Origin: Candidatus Sulfotelmatobacter sp. | GTDB lineage: Bacteria; Acidobacteriota; Terriglobia; Terriglobales; Acidobacteriaceae | Direction: 5' to 3' | NCBI GenBank assembly: GCA_025462865.1 | Contig: JAOAPI010000015.1 | Span: 1-64,000, forward strand | Length of the DNA stretch: 64,000 nucleotides | Shown: piece by piece, positions 20,016 through 29,581 of the stretch | Numbering within the stretch: position 1 is the first letter of the stretch | How the letters are laid out: every line of letters starts with the position of its first letter | Program-made: the position numbers and the translations under genes | Notes under the pieces: generated by a model | The model's input: the letters and a program-made list of their open reading frames with translations, nothing else | Told to the model about the DNA's origin: nothing | The model's database searches: none

Positions 20016-20642
20016 CTATGTTTCTGTCTGAATGAGGCGCCGTCCGGAATATAGCTTGGTGATCAAGAGTACCGACCATGACGTACGCATGAGGGACGCG
20101 AGTTTTTCAAAAGCTCCGGCCGCGCCACCAAGGTGATTAGCAACTCCGAAGGCTGTGAGAAACGACATCATCAGCACTGCAGTCAGAATCGAATAAGCCG
20201 TCCAGCCTTTCCAGCGGCTATCGCCCGAAAATCGCCACGCGAATAAGAAGAGGACCAGCAGCGCCGAATTGAAGGCGATCAAATCGCAAACCAAATGCAG
20301 CGGCTCGTGAATGAAGATGGCATCGCTAGCCACCCCAACCCCCGAGAGAAATTGAAAGGTTGGAATCAGGACTGCACCCCGTCCCGCGCCGAGCTCTCTG
20401 CGGAGCGCTAAGGCAAACACCATCAACAGCAGACCAAGGACAAAGAAATTCATCCGCTGTGCGAAACCTAACTAGGTGAATTCGAGAGCGCTGATGGTGT
20501 CGCGCATCGCATCGTAGCTCGGCGCCATCGCCCCCAGCACGAGAAATGTCAGCACAAACGGGACCCCGCCGAAGCCCGCCGCCAATAGAGCCCTTTGTGT
20601 CTTGGAGCGGTGCGTGCCTGTAGCTCGGTTTATAAAGGTCAT
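20016..20642 (-). pseudogene. DUF998-family membrane protein, interrupted by an in-frame amber codon
   Basis: Reading from the ATG at 20640-20642 gives a typical DUF998 protein start (LLAAGFGGVPFVLTF, then MRDTISALEFT). A TAG stop lies at 20472-20474, codon 57, followed in the same frame by LGFAQRMNFFVLGLL and the rest of the family to 20016. The complete product would be about 208 residues with several membrane segments. A single change such as TCG to TAG would explain it. The downstream part alone could be translated from the ATG at 20453 as a 145-residue fragment lacking the first helix. Either the gene is decaying or this is a sequence error. No frameshift is needed to join the halves. 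Confidence 0.75.
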
Positions 20643-20719
20643 GTCGGGGAACGATGGTCCACTCGCGCTTCAAGTCAGGTCGTGGTTAGCGCGGATACGG
20701 TGATCACCAGCCGAAGAAA

Positions 20720-22729
20720 TTACGTCTGCGGTTTCTCCTCTTCTTTCGCGCTTGGTTGATCGGAAGGTTTGCTCTGCGGCTCTTTGCGTTTTTCGTCGGA
20801 GTCCACGGCAAAGATCATGTAGTGGTCGAAACTGTGGCGCCGATAGTAACGATGACGGCGGAAGTCAAAATAAATTTCAGCGCTCTTTGGCAACCACAGA
20901 GTGGTGTTTTTCCTGGCGAACGGAATGGGCCCATATTCCACGACCTGATGCTCGCTGAGTAGTTGAATTTCCGGCATCGGACTCACCAGCTCCGCTTCAA
21001 TGCGCACAATCTGAAATTTTCCGGCGGTGATCCATGCGCGTCCTTTCAAGTTGACCGCGTGAACCTGTGTTCCAACTTTGTAGCTGTGAATCCGGCTGGG
21101 ACGGTCGTCTCGTTGCTGAAAGCGCACCAGCCAGCTAGGCTGTCCTCGCCACTCTCCCAGGCCCTCGCATTTCATCTCGAAGTTGTCGCGCATGTGCGGA
21201 TGGAATACCAGCGCCAGCGCAGCAAATCCGGTGCTGGAAATCTGGTCGGGATAGCCGGTCAGGTCCATCTTGTCGGCGCGGTATTCATCCACCGAAAGGA
21301 ACCCTGGCTGCAGCTCCGAAATCGAAGCAACATAGTTAAACTTGCGTGTTTCAGTGCTAGTTGGAAGCCCGTAGGCATCGAGTCTCTGGTGGAAAAGATC
21401 TTCGATCGCGGCGAAGCGTGTCACGTCTTCCACCAATTCCTGCACCCGTTTGCCAGATTCGTCGATCACCTTCTCTGTGGGGCAGACCGTCCCTGCGGCA
21501 ACATTGAGTTTGATATCGTCGATGCCGGGCGGCTGCCACGACTTTACTGAAAATACCGGAGCGTCGAGGGCCAGTAGGGGGTCAATTCCGACCAACTTGG
21601 ATACAGCTCTGTCCGTCGAAGGCGCCGCTGCGGAATTCGCAGCATCCTCTTCAATTTGGGCAATCAGGGCACGCACCTGTCCAGCCATAGGGTGGAGGGG
21701 CGACTGCTCCAAAAACCTTTTCAAAGCCTCGACTGCTTCCTTGTCGTCGCCCAAACTCACCAAGGCTTCCCCCAGCACCAACTGGGCTGCACTGGCGTGA
21801 TTTTTTCCTTTTTCGATAGCCACACGAGCTTCGTCGCGGGCACGCTCGGGGATGCCCTGGTGCAGATAGGTATCCGCCAACAGATTGTGCGCCTGCCAGT
21901 TATCTCCATCTTGCATCACGGCCTGCTCCAACGCCGAGCGCGCCGCCGGATAGTCCTGGCGTTGCAAGCCCGCCCGTCCCAACAGCGTTAACGCTTGCGT
22001 ATTTCTGGGATTGATATTGGTAGCGGCGCGGAGGTAATGTGCCGCACGCCCGTAGTCGATCTTCTGGTAGTACAAATAGCCAAGCAAAAAATTCACGTCC
22101 GAACTCGATGGATCGGAGTTATAGGCTGCGCCCAACTGTTTTTCGGCTTCCTTCAGATTATTCGACTTTAGCGCGGCGATGCCCCGCTTTACTTCTTTCC
22201 GCGCCTTCGCGGAGATGCCCATATCCGGAACATTAAGGTTGATTGCCTCCGGGTCTCGTTTCAACGCAAACATCAGTTGTACCGGGCTCCAGGAATTTAC
22301 CACTTGCAACTGCCGACGCTCGCTTAGATACCCTACGGCGCTGACTTCGATGTCGTATTCTCCGTAAGCGACGTTGGTAAATGCTCCTTGCGAAACGTGA
22401 TCCTGAAACGCCCCTTGCACAATTTCGTCGGTCGTTTGCCATGTCGCTGTATGGGTGGACCGGTTTAGTAACTGAAGCAAGGCTTGACGATCAAGGAGAG
22501 CTCCCTTCTTTTCGGACGACACCGTGGCGACCACAACACCTGTCCCGGGAGCCGATGTGTATAACAGGGAACGATCCCGCAAGCCAGTGTCTGTCGTTGG
22601 GCCTTGACCGTGCGCGGTGGTTGCGATCGCCATGCAGACGAGCAGGAACGTCAGTGTCAGGCAATCGGGAACAAGGGCTGGAAGGGCAAAGCGGCGCATG
22701 AAAGGAAATACCCGGCAGCAGTGTGGCAC
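20720..22729 (-). CDS. Large secreted TPR protein
   Basis: About 669 residues. A signal peptide is evident (RRFALPALVPDCLTL then AHGQ). The N-terminal part up to about 160 is beta-rich and resembles a carboxypeptidase-regulatory fold (FTNVAYGEYDIEVSAVGY). A TPR array follows (about 175-360, for example VNFLLGYLYYQKIDYGRA), and then a C-terminal globular domain. The start is either GTG at 22729, with GAGG upstream, or ATG at 22699. It probably anchors or scaffolds an envelope complex; no specific role can be named. The style is common in Acidobacteriota. Confidence 0.82.
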   Translation of the reverse strand: MPHCCRVFPFMRRFALPALVPDCLTLTFLLVCMAIATTAHGQGPTTDTGLRDRSLLYTSAPGTGVVVATVSSEKKGALLDRQALLQLLNRSTHTATWQTTDEIVQGAFQDHVSQGAFTNVAYGEYDIEVSAVGYLSERRQLQVVNSWSPVQLMFALKRDPEAINLNVPDMGISAKARKEVKRGIAALKSNNLKEAEKQLGAAYNSDPSSSDVNFLLGYLYYQKIDYGRAAHYLRAATNINPRNTQALTLLGRAGLQRQDYPAARSALEQAVMQDGDNWQAHNLLADTYLHQGIPERARDEARVAIEKGKNHASAAQLVLGEALVSLGDDKEAVEALKRFLEQSPLHPMAGQVRALIAQIEEDAANSAAAPSTDRAVSKLVGIDPLLALDAPVFSVKSWQPPGIDDIKLNVAAGTVCPTEKVIDESGKRVQELVEDVTRFAAIEDLFHQRLDAYGLPTSTETRKFNYVASISELQPGFLSVDEYRADKMDLTGYPDQISSTGFAALALVFHPHMRDNFEMKCEGLGEWRGQPSWLVRFQQRDDRPSRIHSYKVGTQVHAVNLKGRAWITAGKFQIVRIEAELVSPMPEIQLLSEHQVVEYGPIPFARKNTTLWLPKSAEIYFDFRRHRYYRRHSFDHYMIFAVDSDEKRKEPQSKPSDQPSAKEEEKPQT

Positions 22730-22796
22730 AGGGTTCGTGCCTCGTCAAACCGGAGGTGGCTTGGCTCGCTCGGGCTTTAATATGGGCGGGAAATGT

Positions 22797-25361
22797 TCAG
22801 TGCGGAGCGGTCTGGTTGGCGTCTGGGGGCTTGGGCGGTGGTGTGGACGATTTATCGTCCTTAAAAATGCCGGCAATCTTGCCAAGAATTCCCTTCTTTT
22901 TCTTGGCATCCTCGGTGTCCTGGCCATCAGCGGCCTGGGTTGGAGGGGGCAACACCTTGGGCGCTCCTCCGAAGAGACGATTAAAGAATCCGGCGACGCC
23001 GGTTTGCTGATCGCACGTCTCCCGCGGCTCGGTGCCTGCCACAAAAGCCGCCACGTAATCGTCGGGACAGGTCGGCGTAGCGAGCCGGTTCGTAGCCTTG
23101 TCGAGTTGCACGTCCACAACTCCGGTCGGCTGGGAGAATGCTTTCATCCCGGAATATTGTGGCAGCGCCGCGGCCTTCTTCATGAACTCAGTCCAGATGG
23201 GTGCTGCGGTTTGTGCGCCGCTTAAGCGCAGATCGCTGTAATCGTCGTAGCCCACCCAAACGATGCACAGCAAATTCGAGGTGTATCCCGCAAACCAGCC
23301 ATCGTGCGAACTTCCGGTCTTCCCCGCCGCCGGCGGAACAAATCCGCGCAAGCGCACCGCCGTGTAGCCCAGCCCATTATTGATCACGCTCTCCATCATG
23401 TTGGTCATGATGTAGGCAATGCGCGGATCAAGAACTTGGCGTTGATCAGTTTTGAAGTTTGCCACCACGTCGCCCTTGGCGTTTCGCACGGAGTTCACCA
23501 GGATTGGCGAAAGACGCGCGCCATTGTTGGCGAACGCCGTATAGGCTCCCGCCATGTCGAGCGGGGGTGCATCGTAGGATCCCAGCGCCATCGCCGGCGT
23601 CGCCTTCACCGAAGTAATTCCGGCCGATTTTGCCAGGTCCGCTACTTTGTCATAGCCAACCTCTTCCGCCAACTTAACGGTGGCGTTATTGAGCGACATG
23701 GCCAGCGCGTACCGCAGTGTCACGTCTCCGTGGTACTCCTCTTTGTAATTACGAGGCTCGTAGATTTGATCTCCATACGCGAAGCTGGAGGGCGCGTCGG
23801 TAACCGTGGAAGCCGGCGTGATCACAGTTTGCGAACCATCGAGAGCGGTATTCATGGCGGCCGCGTAGACGAACGGTTTGAAAATGGAACCAGTGGGACG
23901 CTTTGACACTGCATGATTCAACTGGCTGAAACCATAATCGCGGCCGCCCACCAGGGCGAGTACGGCGCCTGTGTGCGGATCGAGCGCGACCAAAGCTACC
24001 TGGGCCTGCGGACCTTGAGCTACTTTGGTTTCTATTTTCTTGCCCACTTTGACGCGCTTGGTGCGCAGCTTCTTGACTTGATCATCCACGAGCTTAATGC
24101 CCGATTCGACCGCTTGCGCCGCCGCCTTCTGCAAATCCGGATCGAGCGTTGTGTAAATGCGGTAAGACTCATCGTTGAGATCATGCTCGCTGAACTTATT
24201 GATCAGCGTGTCGCGAACCATATCAACAAAATAAGGCGCGTCACTGGCCTCCACGTTGGGGGGGGCAAGCTTGAGCGGCGACGCTTTGGCCTTGTCCGCC
24301 TGTTCCCGTGTAATGGCGTGGGTTTCCACCATGGAATCCAATACCAGATTGCGGCGGTCGAGAGTCCGCTCGGGATGCCGATAAGGCGACAGCCGGCTTG
24401 GCCCCTGAATAATGCCCGCCAGAAGCGCCGCCTCGGGCAGAGTAATGTCTTTCAAATCCTTGTTGAAATACGCCCGCGACGCCTCGGCGAAACCGCTGAT
24501 GGCGAACGATCCGCGCTGCCCCAGGTTGACCCAGTTGCCATAAAACTCAAAGATCTGCTGCTTGCTGAACTTCTGTTCGAGTTCCTCGGCGATCAGCATC
24601 TCGGTCAGCTTGCGCCGAATGGTTTTTTCCGGCGTCAGAAAAAAGCCCCGCGAAAGCTGCATGGTGATGGTCGATCCGCCCTGCTCGTGCCGTTGCCGAG
24701 TCAGATCGATCCACACCGCTTCGGCCATGCGAAGAAAATTCACGCCGCTATGCTCGAAGAAACGCCGATCTTCGATCGCCAGCACAGCATCGACCATCAC
24801 CTTGGGAATGTCGGAGTATTTCACCACTTGGCGTTTGGAACGCTGTTCGGAGTCAAACAGAGCGGTTACTAGTTGGGGTTCTAGTTCATACGCGGAAAGC
24901 TCATTGCCCTTGCTGACGATTTTGTCGACCTGCCCGTCGAGAATAGAAATTCGGGCCGCCTCGGGACTGTGGTAACTCTCCTGCCCGGGCGTAATCTCAA
25001 TTCCATCCGGGATCAGATGAAAGGTTCCGAGTTGCGACTGGCCGTCCTTTTCAGAATAGCCGGCGCGGCGCAAGAGCGCGGCGATTTCTTTTGCGTTGGC
25101 CTTGTCGCCGTCGTGCACGGTTCGAGGCAGGGCGTAGATTTTCGCCGAATTGGTGAATACCGGGGATCGAAACCGCTGCGCAATGATGCGATCGTATTTG
25201 ATGTAGAAGTAACAAAAGAAACTGCCTAACCCAATCGCCACGACAAAGAAGACAATTAGGGCAGCTCGAATTACAGGGTCCCGCGGCAAGCCGTACCGGC
25301 CTCTACCGCTTTTGTCTCCGACCTTCGGAATCTTGATCTTAATGGCCACGTTCTTGAGCAA
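22797..25361 (-). CDS. Bifunctional class A penicillin-binding protein (PBP1 type)
   Basis: An 854-residue inner-membrane peptidoglycan synthase. A short cytoplasmic tail and one membrane helix (about 30-55) are followed by a small UB2H-like region (about 65-170), the GT51 transglycosylase domain with catalytic Glu in IEDRRFFEH (197) and GGSTITMQL, and the transpeptidase domain with SIFK (Ser492, Lys495), SLN (556-558) and a later KTGS. All catalytic motifs are intact. The layout resembles PBP1b more than PBP1a. The C-terminal 60 residues are Lys/Pro-rich. The start is TTG at 25361 or GTG at 25349, with no ATG suitable. It makes and cross-links glycan strands during growth. Confidence 0.94.
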   Translation of the reverse strand: MLKNVAIKIKIPKVGDKSGRGRYGLPRDPVIRAALIVFFVVAIGLGSFFCYFYIKYDRIIAQRFRSPVFTNSAKIYALPRTVHDGDKANAKEIAALLRRAGYSEKDGQSQLGTFHLIPDGIEITPGQESYHSPEAARISILDGQVDKIVSKGNELSAYELEPQLVTALFDSEQRSKRQVVKYSDIPKVMVDAVLAIEDRRFFEHSGVNFLRMAEAVWIDLTRQRHEQGGSTITMQLSRGFFLTPEKTIRRKLTEMLIAEELEQKFSKQQIFEFYGNWVNLGQRGSFAISGFAEASRAYFNKDLKDITLPEAALLAGIIQGPSRLSPYRHPERTLDRRNLVLDSMVETHAITREQADKAKASPLKLAPPNVEASDAPYFVDMVRDTLINKFSEHDLNDESYRIYTTLDPDLQKAAAQAVESGIKLVDDQVKKLRTKRVKVGKKIETKVAQGPQAQVALVALDPHTGAVLALVGGRDYGFSQLNHAVSKRPTGSIFKPFVYAAAMNTALDGSQTVITPASTVTDAPSSFAYGDQIYEPRNYKEEYHGDVTLRYALAMSLNNATVKLAEEVGYDKVADLAKSAGITSVKATPAMALGSYDAPPLDMAGAYTAFANNGARLSPILVNSVRNAKGDVVANFKTDQRQVLDPRIAYIMTNMMESVINNGLGYTAVRLRGFVPPAAGKTGSSHDGWFAGYTSNLLCIVWVGYDDYSDLRLSGAQTAAPIWTEFMKKAAALPQYSGMKAFSQPTGVVDVQLDKATNRLATPTCPDDYVAAFVAGTEPRETCDQQTGVAGFFNRLFGGAPKVLPPPTQAADGQDTEDAKKKKGILGKIAGIFKDDKSSTPPPKPPDANQTAPH

Positions 25362-25766
25362 TCTGCCAGGGAGAACGGCAACTCTCTACTCAGACGGCAG
25401 GAGGTGCAAAAAGGTTTCAACCGCCTTCGAGTCCCCGAATTTCCTTTGGACGACAACTTGATATTGGGCGGCCAAAAAGGATGCTCTATTGTAACTCCTC
25501 ATCACCAAAGAAAAAGACTCGCAACCGATGCGGGTCTCCAGGAGATCAACAACCTTCGATTTTCTCTCGCACAGAGCCCTAGATTGCGGAGCCGAGTGTG
25601 GTGAAAAGCCAATTCTAGTCTGTGGTTGCAAAAGGCATCCCGCACGCACTCAGATCCGCAGCGTGGATCGAAGTTCCGGTCGAATGGCGTTGGAAGCGAA
25701 GCAAAGAGAGAGCCGGTTATTGGCGCAAGCGCAAGAAGGAGATTAGTGGGTCGGAATTAGGTCTGT
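25362..25766. other. Intergenic region upstream of the PBP gene
   Basis: 405 bp without a supported gene; the short frames here look random. It contains one clear minus-strand terminator (25508-25537). The promoter for the PBP gene is expected between this terminator and 25361. Confidence 0.6.
25508..25537 (-). terminator. Intrinsic terminator, minus orientation
   Basis: On the minus strand AGACCCGCA-TCGGT-TGCGAGTCT forms a 9-bp stem with one mismatch and a 5-nt loop, followed by TTTTTCTTT. It ends the proS operon transcript before the PBP gene. Confidence 0.7.
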
Positions 25767-26123
25767 TTAGAAACCTTTGTTCCCGCTGTTGGGATTGAAG
25801 CGCATGTCGAAGGCATATCCGGGAAAGTTGATGGTCACCGTGTAATCGGCTGCCAAATAGACAGCTGCAATACCTGGCGTGTTAATGCGCTGCACGGTAA
25901 CCTGTTTGTCGCTGATCGGAAGGTCATGCTCTTTGGCTCGCCGGAGCACATCATTGCGGATATCATCGTCCGTTTTAGTCAGACTGGTTCCGTCCATGAG
26001 CGCCACCGTCTTGAGGTCATCCTGAAAGCTGTAATTCGACATTATCGGCGGGGCAACCTGAAAGAGCGCGAGCACCACGGCCGCGATCGCCAGAAATCCG
26101 AGGGTTAGCTTTACGATTCCCAT
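25767..26123 (-). CDS. Small membrane-anchored hypothetical protein
   Basis: 118 residues with one N-terminal membrane segment (about 5-25, KLTLGFLAIAAVVLALF) and a soluble, probably periplasmic domain resembling the DUF4845-like group (DDIRNDVLRRAKEHDLPI, then a VTINFPGYAFDMRF strand). It lies 34 bp downstream of proS in the same direction and upstream of a terminator, so it is the last gene of that transcript. No catalytic motif visible. Function unknown. Confidence 0.78.
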   Translation of the reverse strand: MGIVKLTLGFLAIAAVVLALFQVAPPIMSNYSFQDDLKTVALMDGTSLTKTDDDIRNDVLRRAKEHDLPISDKQVTVQRINTPGIAAVYLAADYTVTINFPGYAFDMRFNPNSGNKGF

Positions 26124-26157
26124 AGCCTTAAATGCAACGCCGCCCGTAGCGCTAAGT

Positions 26158-27924
26158 TCACGCCTTGGCTCGCAGCGCTCCTTGAAAATATTCCACTATC
26201 GAGGCGATCGTAACATCGTGCACCTCTCGAGTCGAGCGTAGAACGACTTCTACAGTACCTTCGGTAACCTTCTTCCCAACCGTGATTCTGAAGGGGATCC
26301 CGACCAAATCGGCGTCCTTAAACTTGACTCCGGGGCGCTCGTCGCGATCATCAAGGATAACGTCGAACCCGGCGGCCCCCAGCCGCTGCCCGATATCCTG
26401 TGCGACACTCAGCAGGCTTTCGTCCTTCACGTTCGTAGGACTGACGACAATCTCGAAGGGCGCAATCGAGGGCGGCAGCCAGAATCCATTTTCGTCGTTG
26501 CCCTGTTCCACCGCCGCAGTCAGAATGCGCTCGATCCCAATACCGTAACTGCCCATAATCGGCGTCACTTCCTTGCCATTTTTGTCGAGCACCCGCGCGC
26601 CCATTTTTTCGGTATAGCGGTCGCCGAGTTTGAAAATGTGACCGATTTCGACCGCGGTATCGATGCGGAGCGCGTTGCCACAATTCCGACAGCCCTCACC
26701 CGCCGTTACTGCACGCAGATCCGCATACGCGGTCGGATGAAAATCTTTGCCCGGAGTAAGATTCTTCAGGTGATAGTCCTCTTTGTTCGCCCCTGCGATC
26801 AGGTTGCTTCGACCTTCGAGAGCTTTGTCGACCAGCAGAACCGGAAGCGCGTCCTTCTTCAGATCCTTCGCCCACTCAATTCCAATTGGTCCTAAATATC
26901 CCGCGGGAGATTTGAATAGAGCTTTGATCTCACCTTCATCCATGGGCCGCGTCGCTTGCGCCACCATGCCGTTGAGCTTCGCCTCGTTCAGTTGATGGTC
27001 GCCGCGCGTCAGCACTACAATCGCCCGCAACTTTGTCTTGCCGGTCTTCCCGTCTTTCTCCTCCCCCATCAAAGCCAGTGTCTTGATCTTGTTCTTGGGC
27101 GAGACGCCTAAAAATCGCGCTACATCTTCGATGGTTTTCTGGCCCGGAGTGTGCACTTCGAGCGGCTTGCCGTCACCTTCGGGCCTCAGATCTTCGACTC
27201 CTTCAAGCTTCGACGTAGCTTTCTCGAGGTTTGCGGCGTAGTTGCATCCGTCGCAGCTCACAATCTGATCTTCGCCCGCCGGAGTCCGCACCATAAATTC
27301 GTGCGATTCCTTCCCGCCCATCGCACCCGAATCCGCTTCAACCACCATGTATTTCAACCCGCAGCGGTCAAAGATGCGGCAGTAAGTGTCGTAATGTTTC
27401 TTGTAAGACACGTCGAGCGCTGCAGCGTCGATGTCAAACGAGTATGCGTCCTTCATCATGAATTGCCGCACGCGTAGCAGGCCGGCTTTGGGCCGAGGCT
27501 CGTCGCGAAACTTCGTTGCAATTTGGTACCAGATCTGCGGCAACTGTTTATAGCTGCGCAGTTCCTTGCGAGCGATTTCCGTCATTACTTCTTCTTCGGT
27601 CATCCCCAGGCACATGTCGGCGCCCTTGCGGTCTTTCAGGCGAAACAGATTTTCGCCCATCAAAGACCAACGTCCGCTGGCCTCCCAAATCTCGCGCGGA
27701 TGCAGGACTGGCAGAAAAAACTCCTGCCCGATTTTGTCCATCTCCTGGCGCACAATGGCAACGATCTTGTTGAACGAGCGGTTACCGAGAAAAAGAAATG
27801 AATAAATTCCCGCCGCCAGTTGCCGAATGTAGCCCGCCCGGACGAGAAATTTGTGGCTGGCAACTTCCGCGTCCGCCGGCGCTTCGCGCAGGGTGGGAAT
27901 GAAGAGTTCTGACCAACGATGCAT
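26158..27924 (-). CDS. proS: Prolyl-tRNA synthetase
   Basis: A 588-residue class II aminoacyl-tRNA synthetase charging tRNA-Pro in the cytosol. Motif 2 region [21 protein letters not shown] (here [13 protein letters not shown]) and motif 3 GIGIERIL are present. A YbaK-type editing insertion (about 240-390), which clears mischarged Ala-tRNA-Pro, is characteristic of the bacterial form. The anticodon-binding domain is C-terminal. The ATG at 27922-27924 fits the usual [17 protein letters not shown] tRNA-Pro gene occurs at 44.5 kb in this window. Confidence 0.97.
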   Translation of the reverse strand: MHRWSELFIPTLREAPADAEVASHKFLVRAGYIRQLAAGIYSFLFLGNRSFNKIVAIVRQEMDKIGQEFFLPVLHPREIWEASGRWSLMGENLFRLKDRKGADMCLGMTEEEVMTEIARKELRSYKQLPQIWYQIATKFRDEPRPKAGLLRVRQFMMKDAYSFDIDAAALDVSYKKHYDTYCRIFDRCGLKYMVVEADSGAMGGKESHEFMVRTPAGEDQIVSCDGCNYAANLEKATSKLEGVEDLRPEGDGKPLEVHTPGQKTIEDVARFLGVSPKNKIKTLALMGEEKDGKTGKTKLRAIVVLTRGDHQLNEAKLNGMVAQATRPMDEGEIKALFKSPAGYLGPIGIEWAKDLKKDALPVLLVDKALEGRSNLIAGANKEDYHLKNLTPGKDFHPTAYADLRAVTAGEGCRNCGNALRIDTAVEIGHIFKLGDRYTEKMGARVLDKNGKEVTPIMGSYGIGIERILTAAVEQGNDENGFWLPPSIAPFEIVVSPTNVKDESLLSVAQDIGQRLGAAGFDVILDDRDERPGVKFKDADLVGIPFRITVGKKVTEGTVEVVLRSTREVHDVTIASIVEYFQGALRAKA

Positions 27925-28061
27925 AGAGAATGATTCCTGTGGAAGTTGAATTGGCTATTGTAAATGATTGGCCAAACAGGGACCGGAGATGGTCCGAACT
28001 GGAACAGCGACCGTCATGTGGGAGAATTGCCCTCGACTATGCATTCGAGCGCAGCTAGGCA

Positions 28062-28292
28062 TTAAGCAGAGAGCTGCTTCAAAATCTCTTTTCCCAACTT
28101 TTGCGTCTCCCCGAAAAACTTCTGATACTCGACGAACAACCGGTTCAACTCCAGGGATTTGTCGGCGGTGAGTTTCTTGCGCAGCATCATGTCGCGGACG
28201 TGCACTGGGTTCGGCAGGATTGCGTCTTCTGTTAGTTCTTCCAGCGCGGTATTTGGATCATAGTGATACATGCAGGTATTGTAGCTCCGCAT
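28062..28292 (-). CDS. Small conserved-looking hypothetical protein
   Basis: 76 residues, acidic N-terminal half and a helical Leu-rich second half (LELNRLFVEYQKFFGETQKLGKE would form an amphipathic helix). No known domain is recognisable, but composition and codon pattern look like real protein. It lies between kdsD and proS on the same strand. Function unknown. Confidence 0.6.
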   Translation of the reverse strand: MRSYNTCMYHYDPNTALEELTEDAILPNPVHVRDMMLRKKLTADKSLELNRLFVEYQKFFGETQKLGKEILKQLSA

Positions 28293-28337
28293 GGTGGCGC
28301 AGATATTGCTGGCAGACAGAAGGATGCCCTCCCGACA

Positions 28338-28355
28338 GCCGGCACGGACGCCGGC
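28338..28355. repeat. Short GCCGGC palindrome at the 3' end of kdsD
   Basis: GCCGGC-ACGGAC-GCCGGC, a 6-bp self-complementary arm either side of a 6-nt loop, lying immediately after the kdsD stop codon. There is no T-run, so it is not a classic terminator; it may protect the transcript 3' end or be a dispersed palindrome. Confidence 0.45.
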
Positions 28356-28356
28356 G

Positions 28357-29484
28357 CTACACTAGTTCCGTGCTCCACAGATCGTGCAGATGCACAATGC
28401 CTTCCAGCTTCCCGGTTCCATCCACAACCATCAGCGAGGTAATCTTCTTCTCTTCCATGAGGGCGAGGGCAGTCGCTGCAAATTCTCCCGATGAAATCGT
28501 CATGGGATTTTTCGTCATGGCCTCGCCAGCCGACAGATCGAGGACATCTTTTCCGCGCTTCTCGAGCAGACGCCGCAAGTCTCCATCACTGATGATGCCA
28601 ACAAGCGTTTCGCCTTCCACCACCGCCGCCACGCCAAGCTTCTTTCGCGACATCTCATAAATCACATCTGGCATCTTCGTCTGAGGAGTGACACGCGGCA
28701 GCGCATCGCCGGAATGCATCAGCGAGTCCACCCGCGCCAACCGCTTTCCCAGCTTTCCCCCGGGATGCAAATTGGCGAAATCTTCTTCTTTGAACCCACG
28801 TTTCTCGCTGAGCGTCACGGCTATTGCATCTCCGAGCGCCAGCATCGTTGTGGTGGAAGCCGTCGGCGCCAGCCCCAAGGAACAAGCTTCCTCCGCAATC
28901 GAACAATCCAGAGCTATGTCCGCCGCCGTCGCGAGTGTAGAGCCTGGTCGTGTGGAGCGGGCGCCCTCGCCCGCGGCCTTTGACTTAGCCCTGGCTCTCA
29001 ATTCAACTCGATCTGCCGACAATTCTGCGGAAGACTTCCCTGTGCCCCCGGACCCTTTGCTACTGGCAGCCTTCACGGGCGAGGGCGCCCGCGCCACACT
29101 ACCAATCTCATCTCCAGTCATCGCAATCAAGGGCACTCGCAAACGCTTTATGGTTGCCAAGAGTGCCAGAATCTCTTCGGTCTCGCCGGAAGCTGAAAGC
29201 GCCAAAACTACATCCCCGCGAACCACCATTCCCAAGTCTCCGTGCAGCGCCTCCACCGGATGCAGGTACAACGCCGGAGTCCCCGTAGAACTGAGCGTCG
29301 CGGCAATCTTGCGCGCAATCAGACCGCTCTTTCCCATTCCCGTGACCACCACGCGGCCGGCGCAGGAAAACATTAACTCCACAGCCTGCTGAAACGACTC
29401 CGCCATCGGCCCGGCAATGCGGTCCGCCAGAGCACGAAGTGCCTCAGCTTCAATGCGCACCACGTTCTCGCCAATATTTTTCAT
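28357..29484 (-). CDS. kdsD: Arabinose 5-phosphate isomerase with in-frame insertion
   Basis: KpsF/GutQ-type sugar-phosphate isomerase interconverting ribulose 5-phosphate and arabinose 5-phosphate, the first step of Kdo synthesis. It has an N-terminal SIS domain (VVVTGMGKSG, SASGETEE) and two C-terminal CBS domains. I chose the ATG at 29482-29484 (MKNIGENVVRIEAEALRAL), giving 375 residues. The family is about 325. The excess is a hydrophilic stretch at residues 129-179 encoded by a 150-bp palindrome-bounded element (see repeat at 28950-29099) between MTGDEIG and STLATAADIAL, where normal proteins have only a short loop. The rest is intact (LAPTASTT, LHPGGKLGKRL), so the enzyme may still function if the loop is tolerated. 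Confidence 0.9.
   Translation of the reverse strand: MKNIGENVVRIEAEALRALADRIAGPMAESFQQAVELMFSCAGRVVVTGMGKSGLIARKIAATLSSTGTPALYLHPVEALHGDLGMVVRGDVVLALSASGETEEILALLATIKRLRVPLIAMTGDEIGSVARAPSPVKAASSKGSGGTGKSSAELSADRVELRARAKSKAAGEGARSTRPGSTLATAADIALDCSIAEEACSLGLAPTASTTTMLALGDAIAVTLSEKRGFKEEDFANLHPGGKLGKRLARVDSLMHSGDALPRVTPQTKMPDVIYEMSRKKLGVAAVVEGETLVGIISDGDLRRLLEKRGKDVLDLSAGEAMTKNPMTISSGEFAATALALMEEKKITSLMVVDGTGKLEGIVHLHDLWSTELV
28950..29099. repeat. Palindrome-bounded 150-bp element inserted in kdsD
   Basis: The arms 28950-28973 and 29076-29099 are 24-base inverted repeats differing at one position, reading GTGTGG(A/C)GCGGGCGCC then CTCGCCCG. The element is exactly 150 bp, a multiple of three, with no stop in the kdsD frame, so it adds 50 residues in frame. 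The encoded peptide is rich in Ser, Gly, Lys, Ala and Arg. I see no convincing target-site duplication and no gene inside. Size and behaviour suggest a small non-autonomous palindromic element. Confidence 0.8.
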
Positions 29485-29581
29485 TGAATGTAGAGCCGGG
29501 AAAGGAATGGTAGCACGCACCGCCCTGGAACCGGGCTGCGGTAGAACGGGTACGCTAGGCTCGTGCGTCAGACCGGGTCCG

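Noticed and set aside
20326-20673. Minus-strand frame overlapping the DUF998 region, 115 codons
   Set aside because: Arg/Cys-rich and unlike any family; it is a shifted reading of the broken DUF998 gene.
25386-25649. 87-codon minus-strand frame in the gap before the PBP gene
   Set aside because: It crosses a terminator and shows no family pattern.
28939-28949. Possible target-site duplication next to the kdsD element
   Set aside because: Bases flanking the two arms do not match well enough to claim a duplication.
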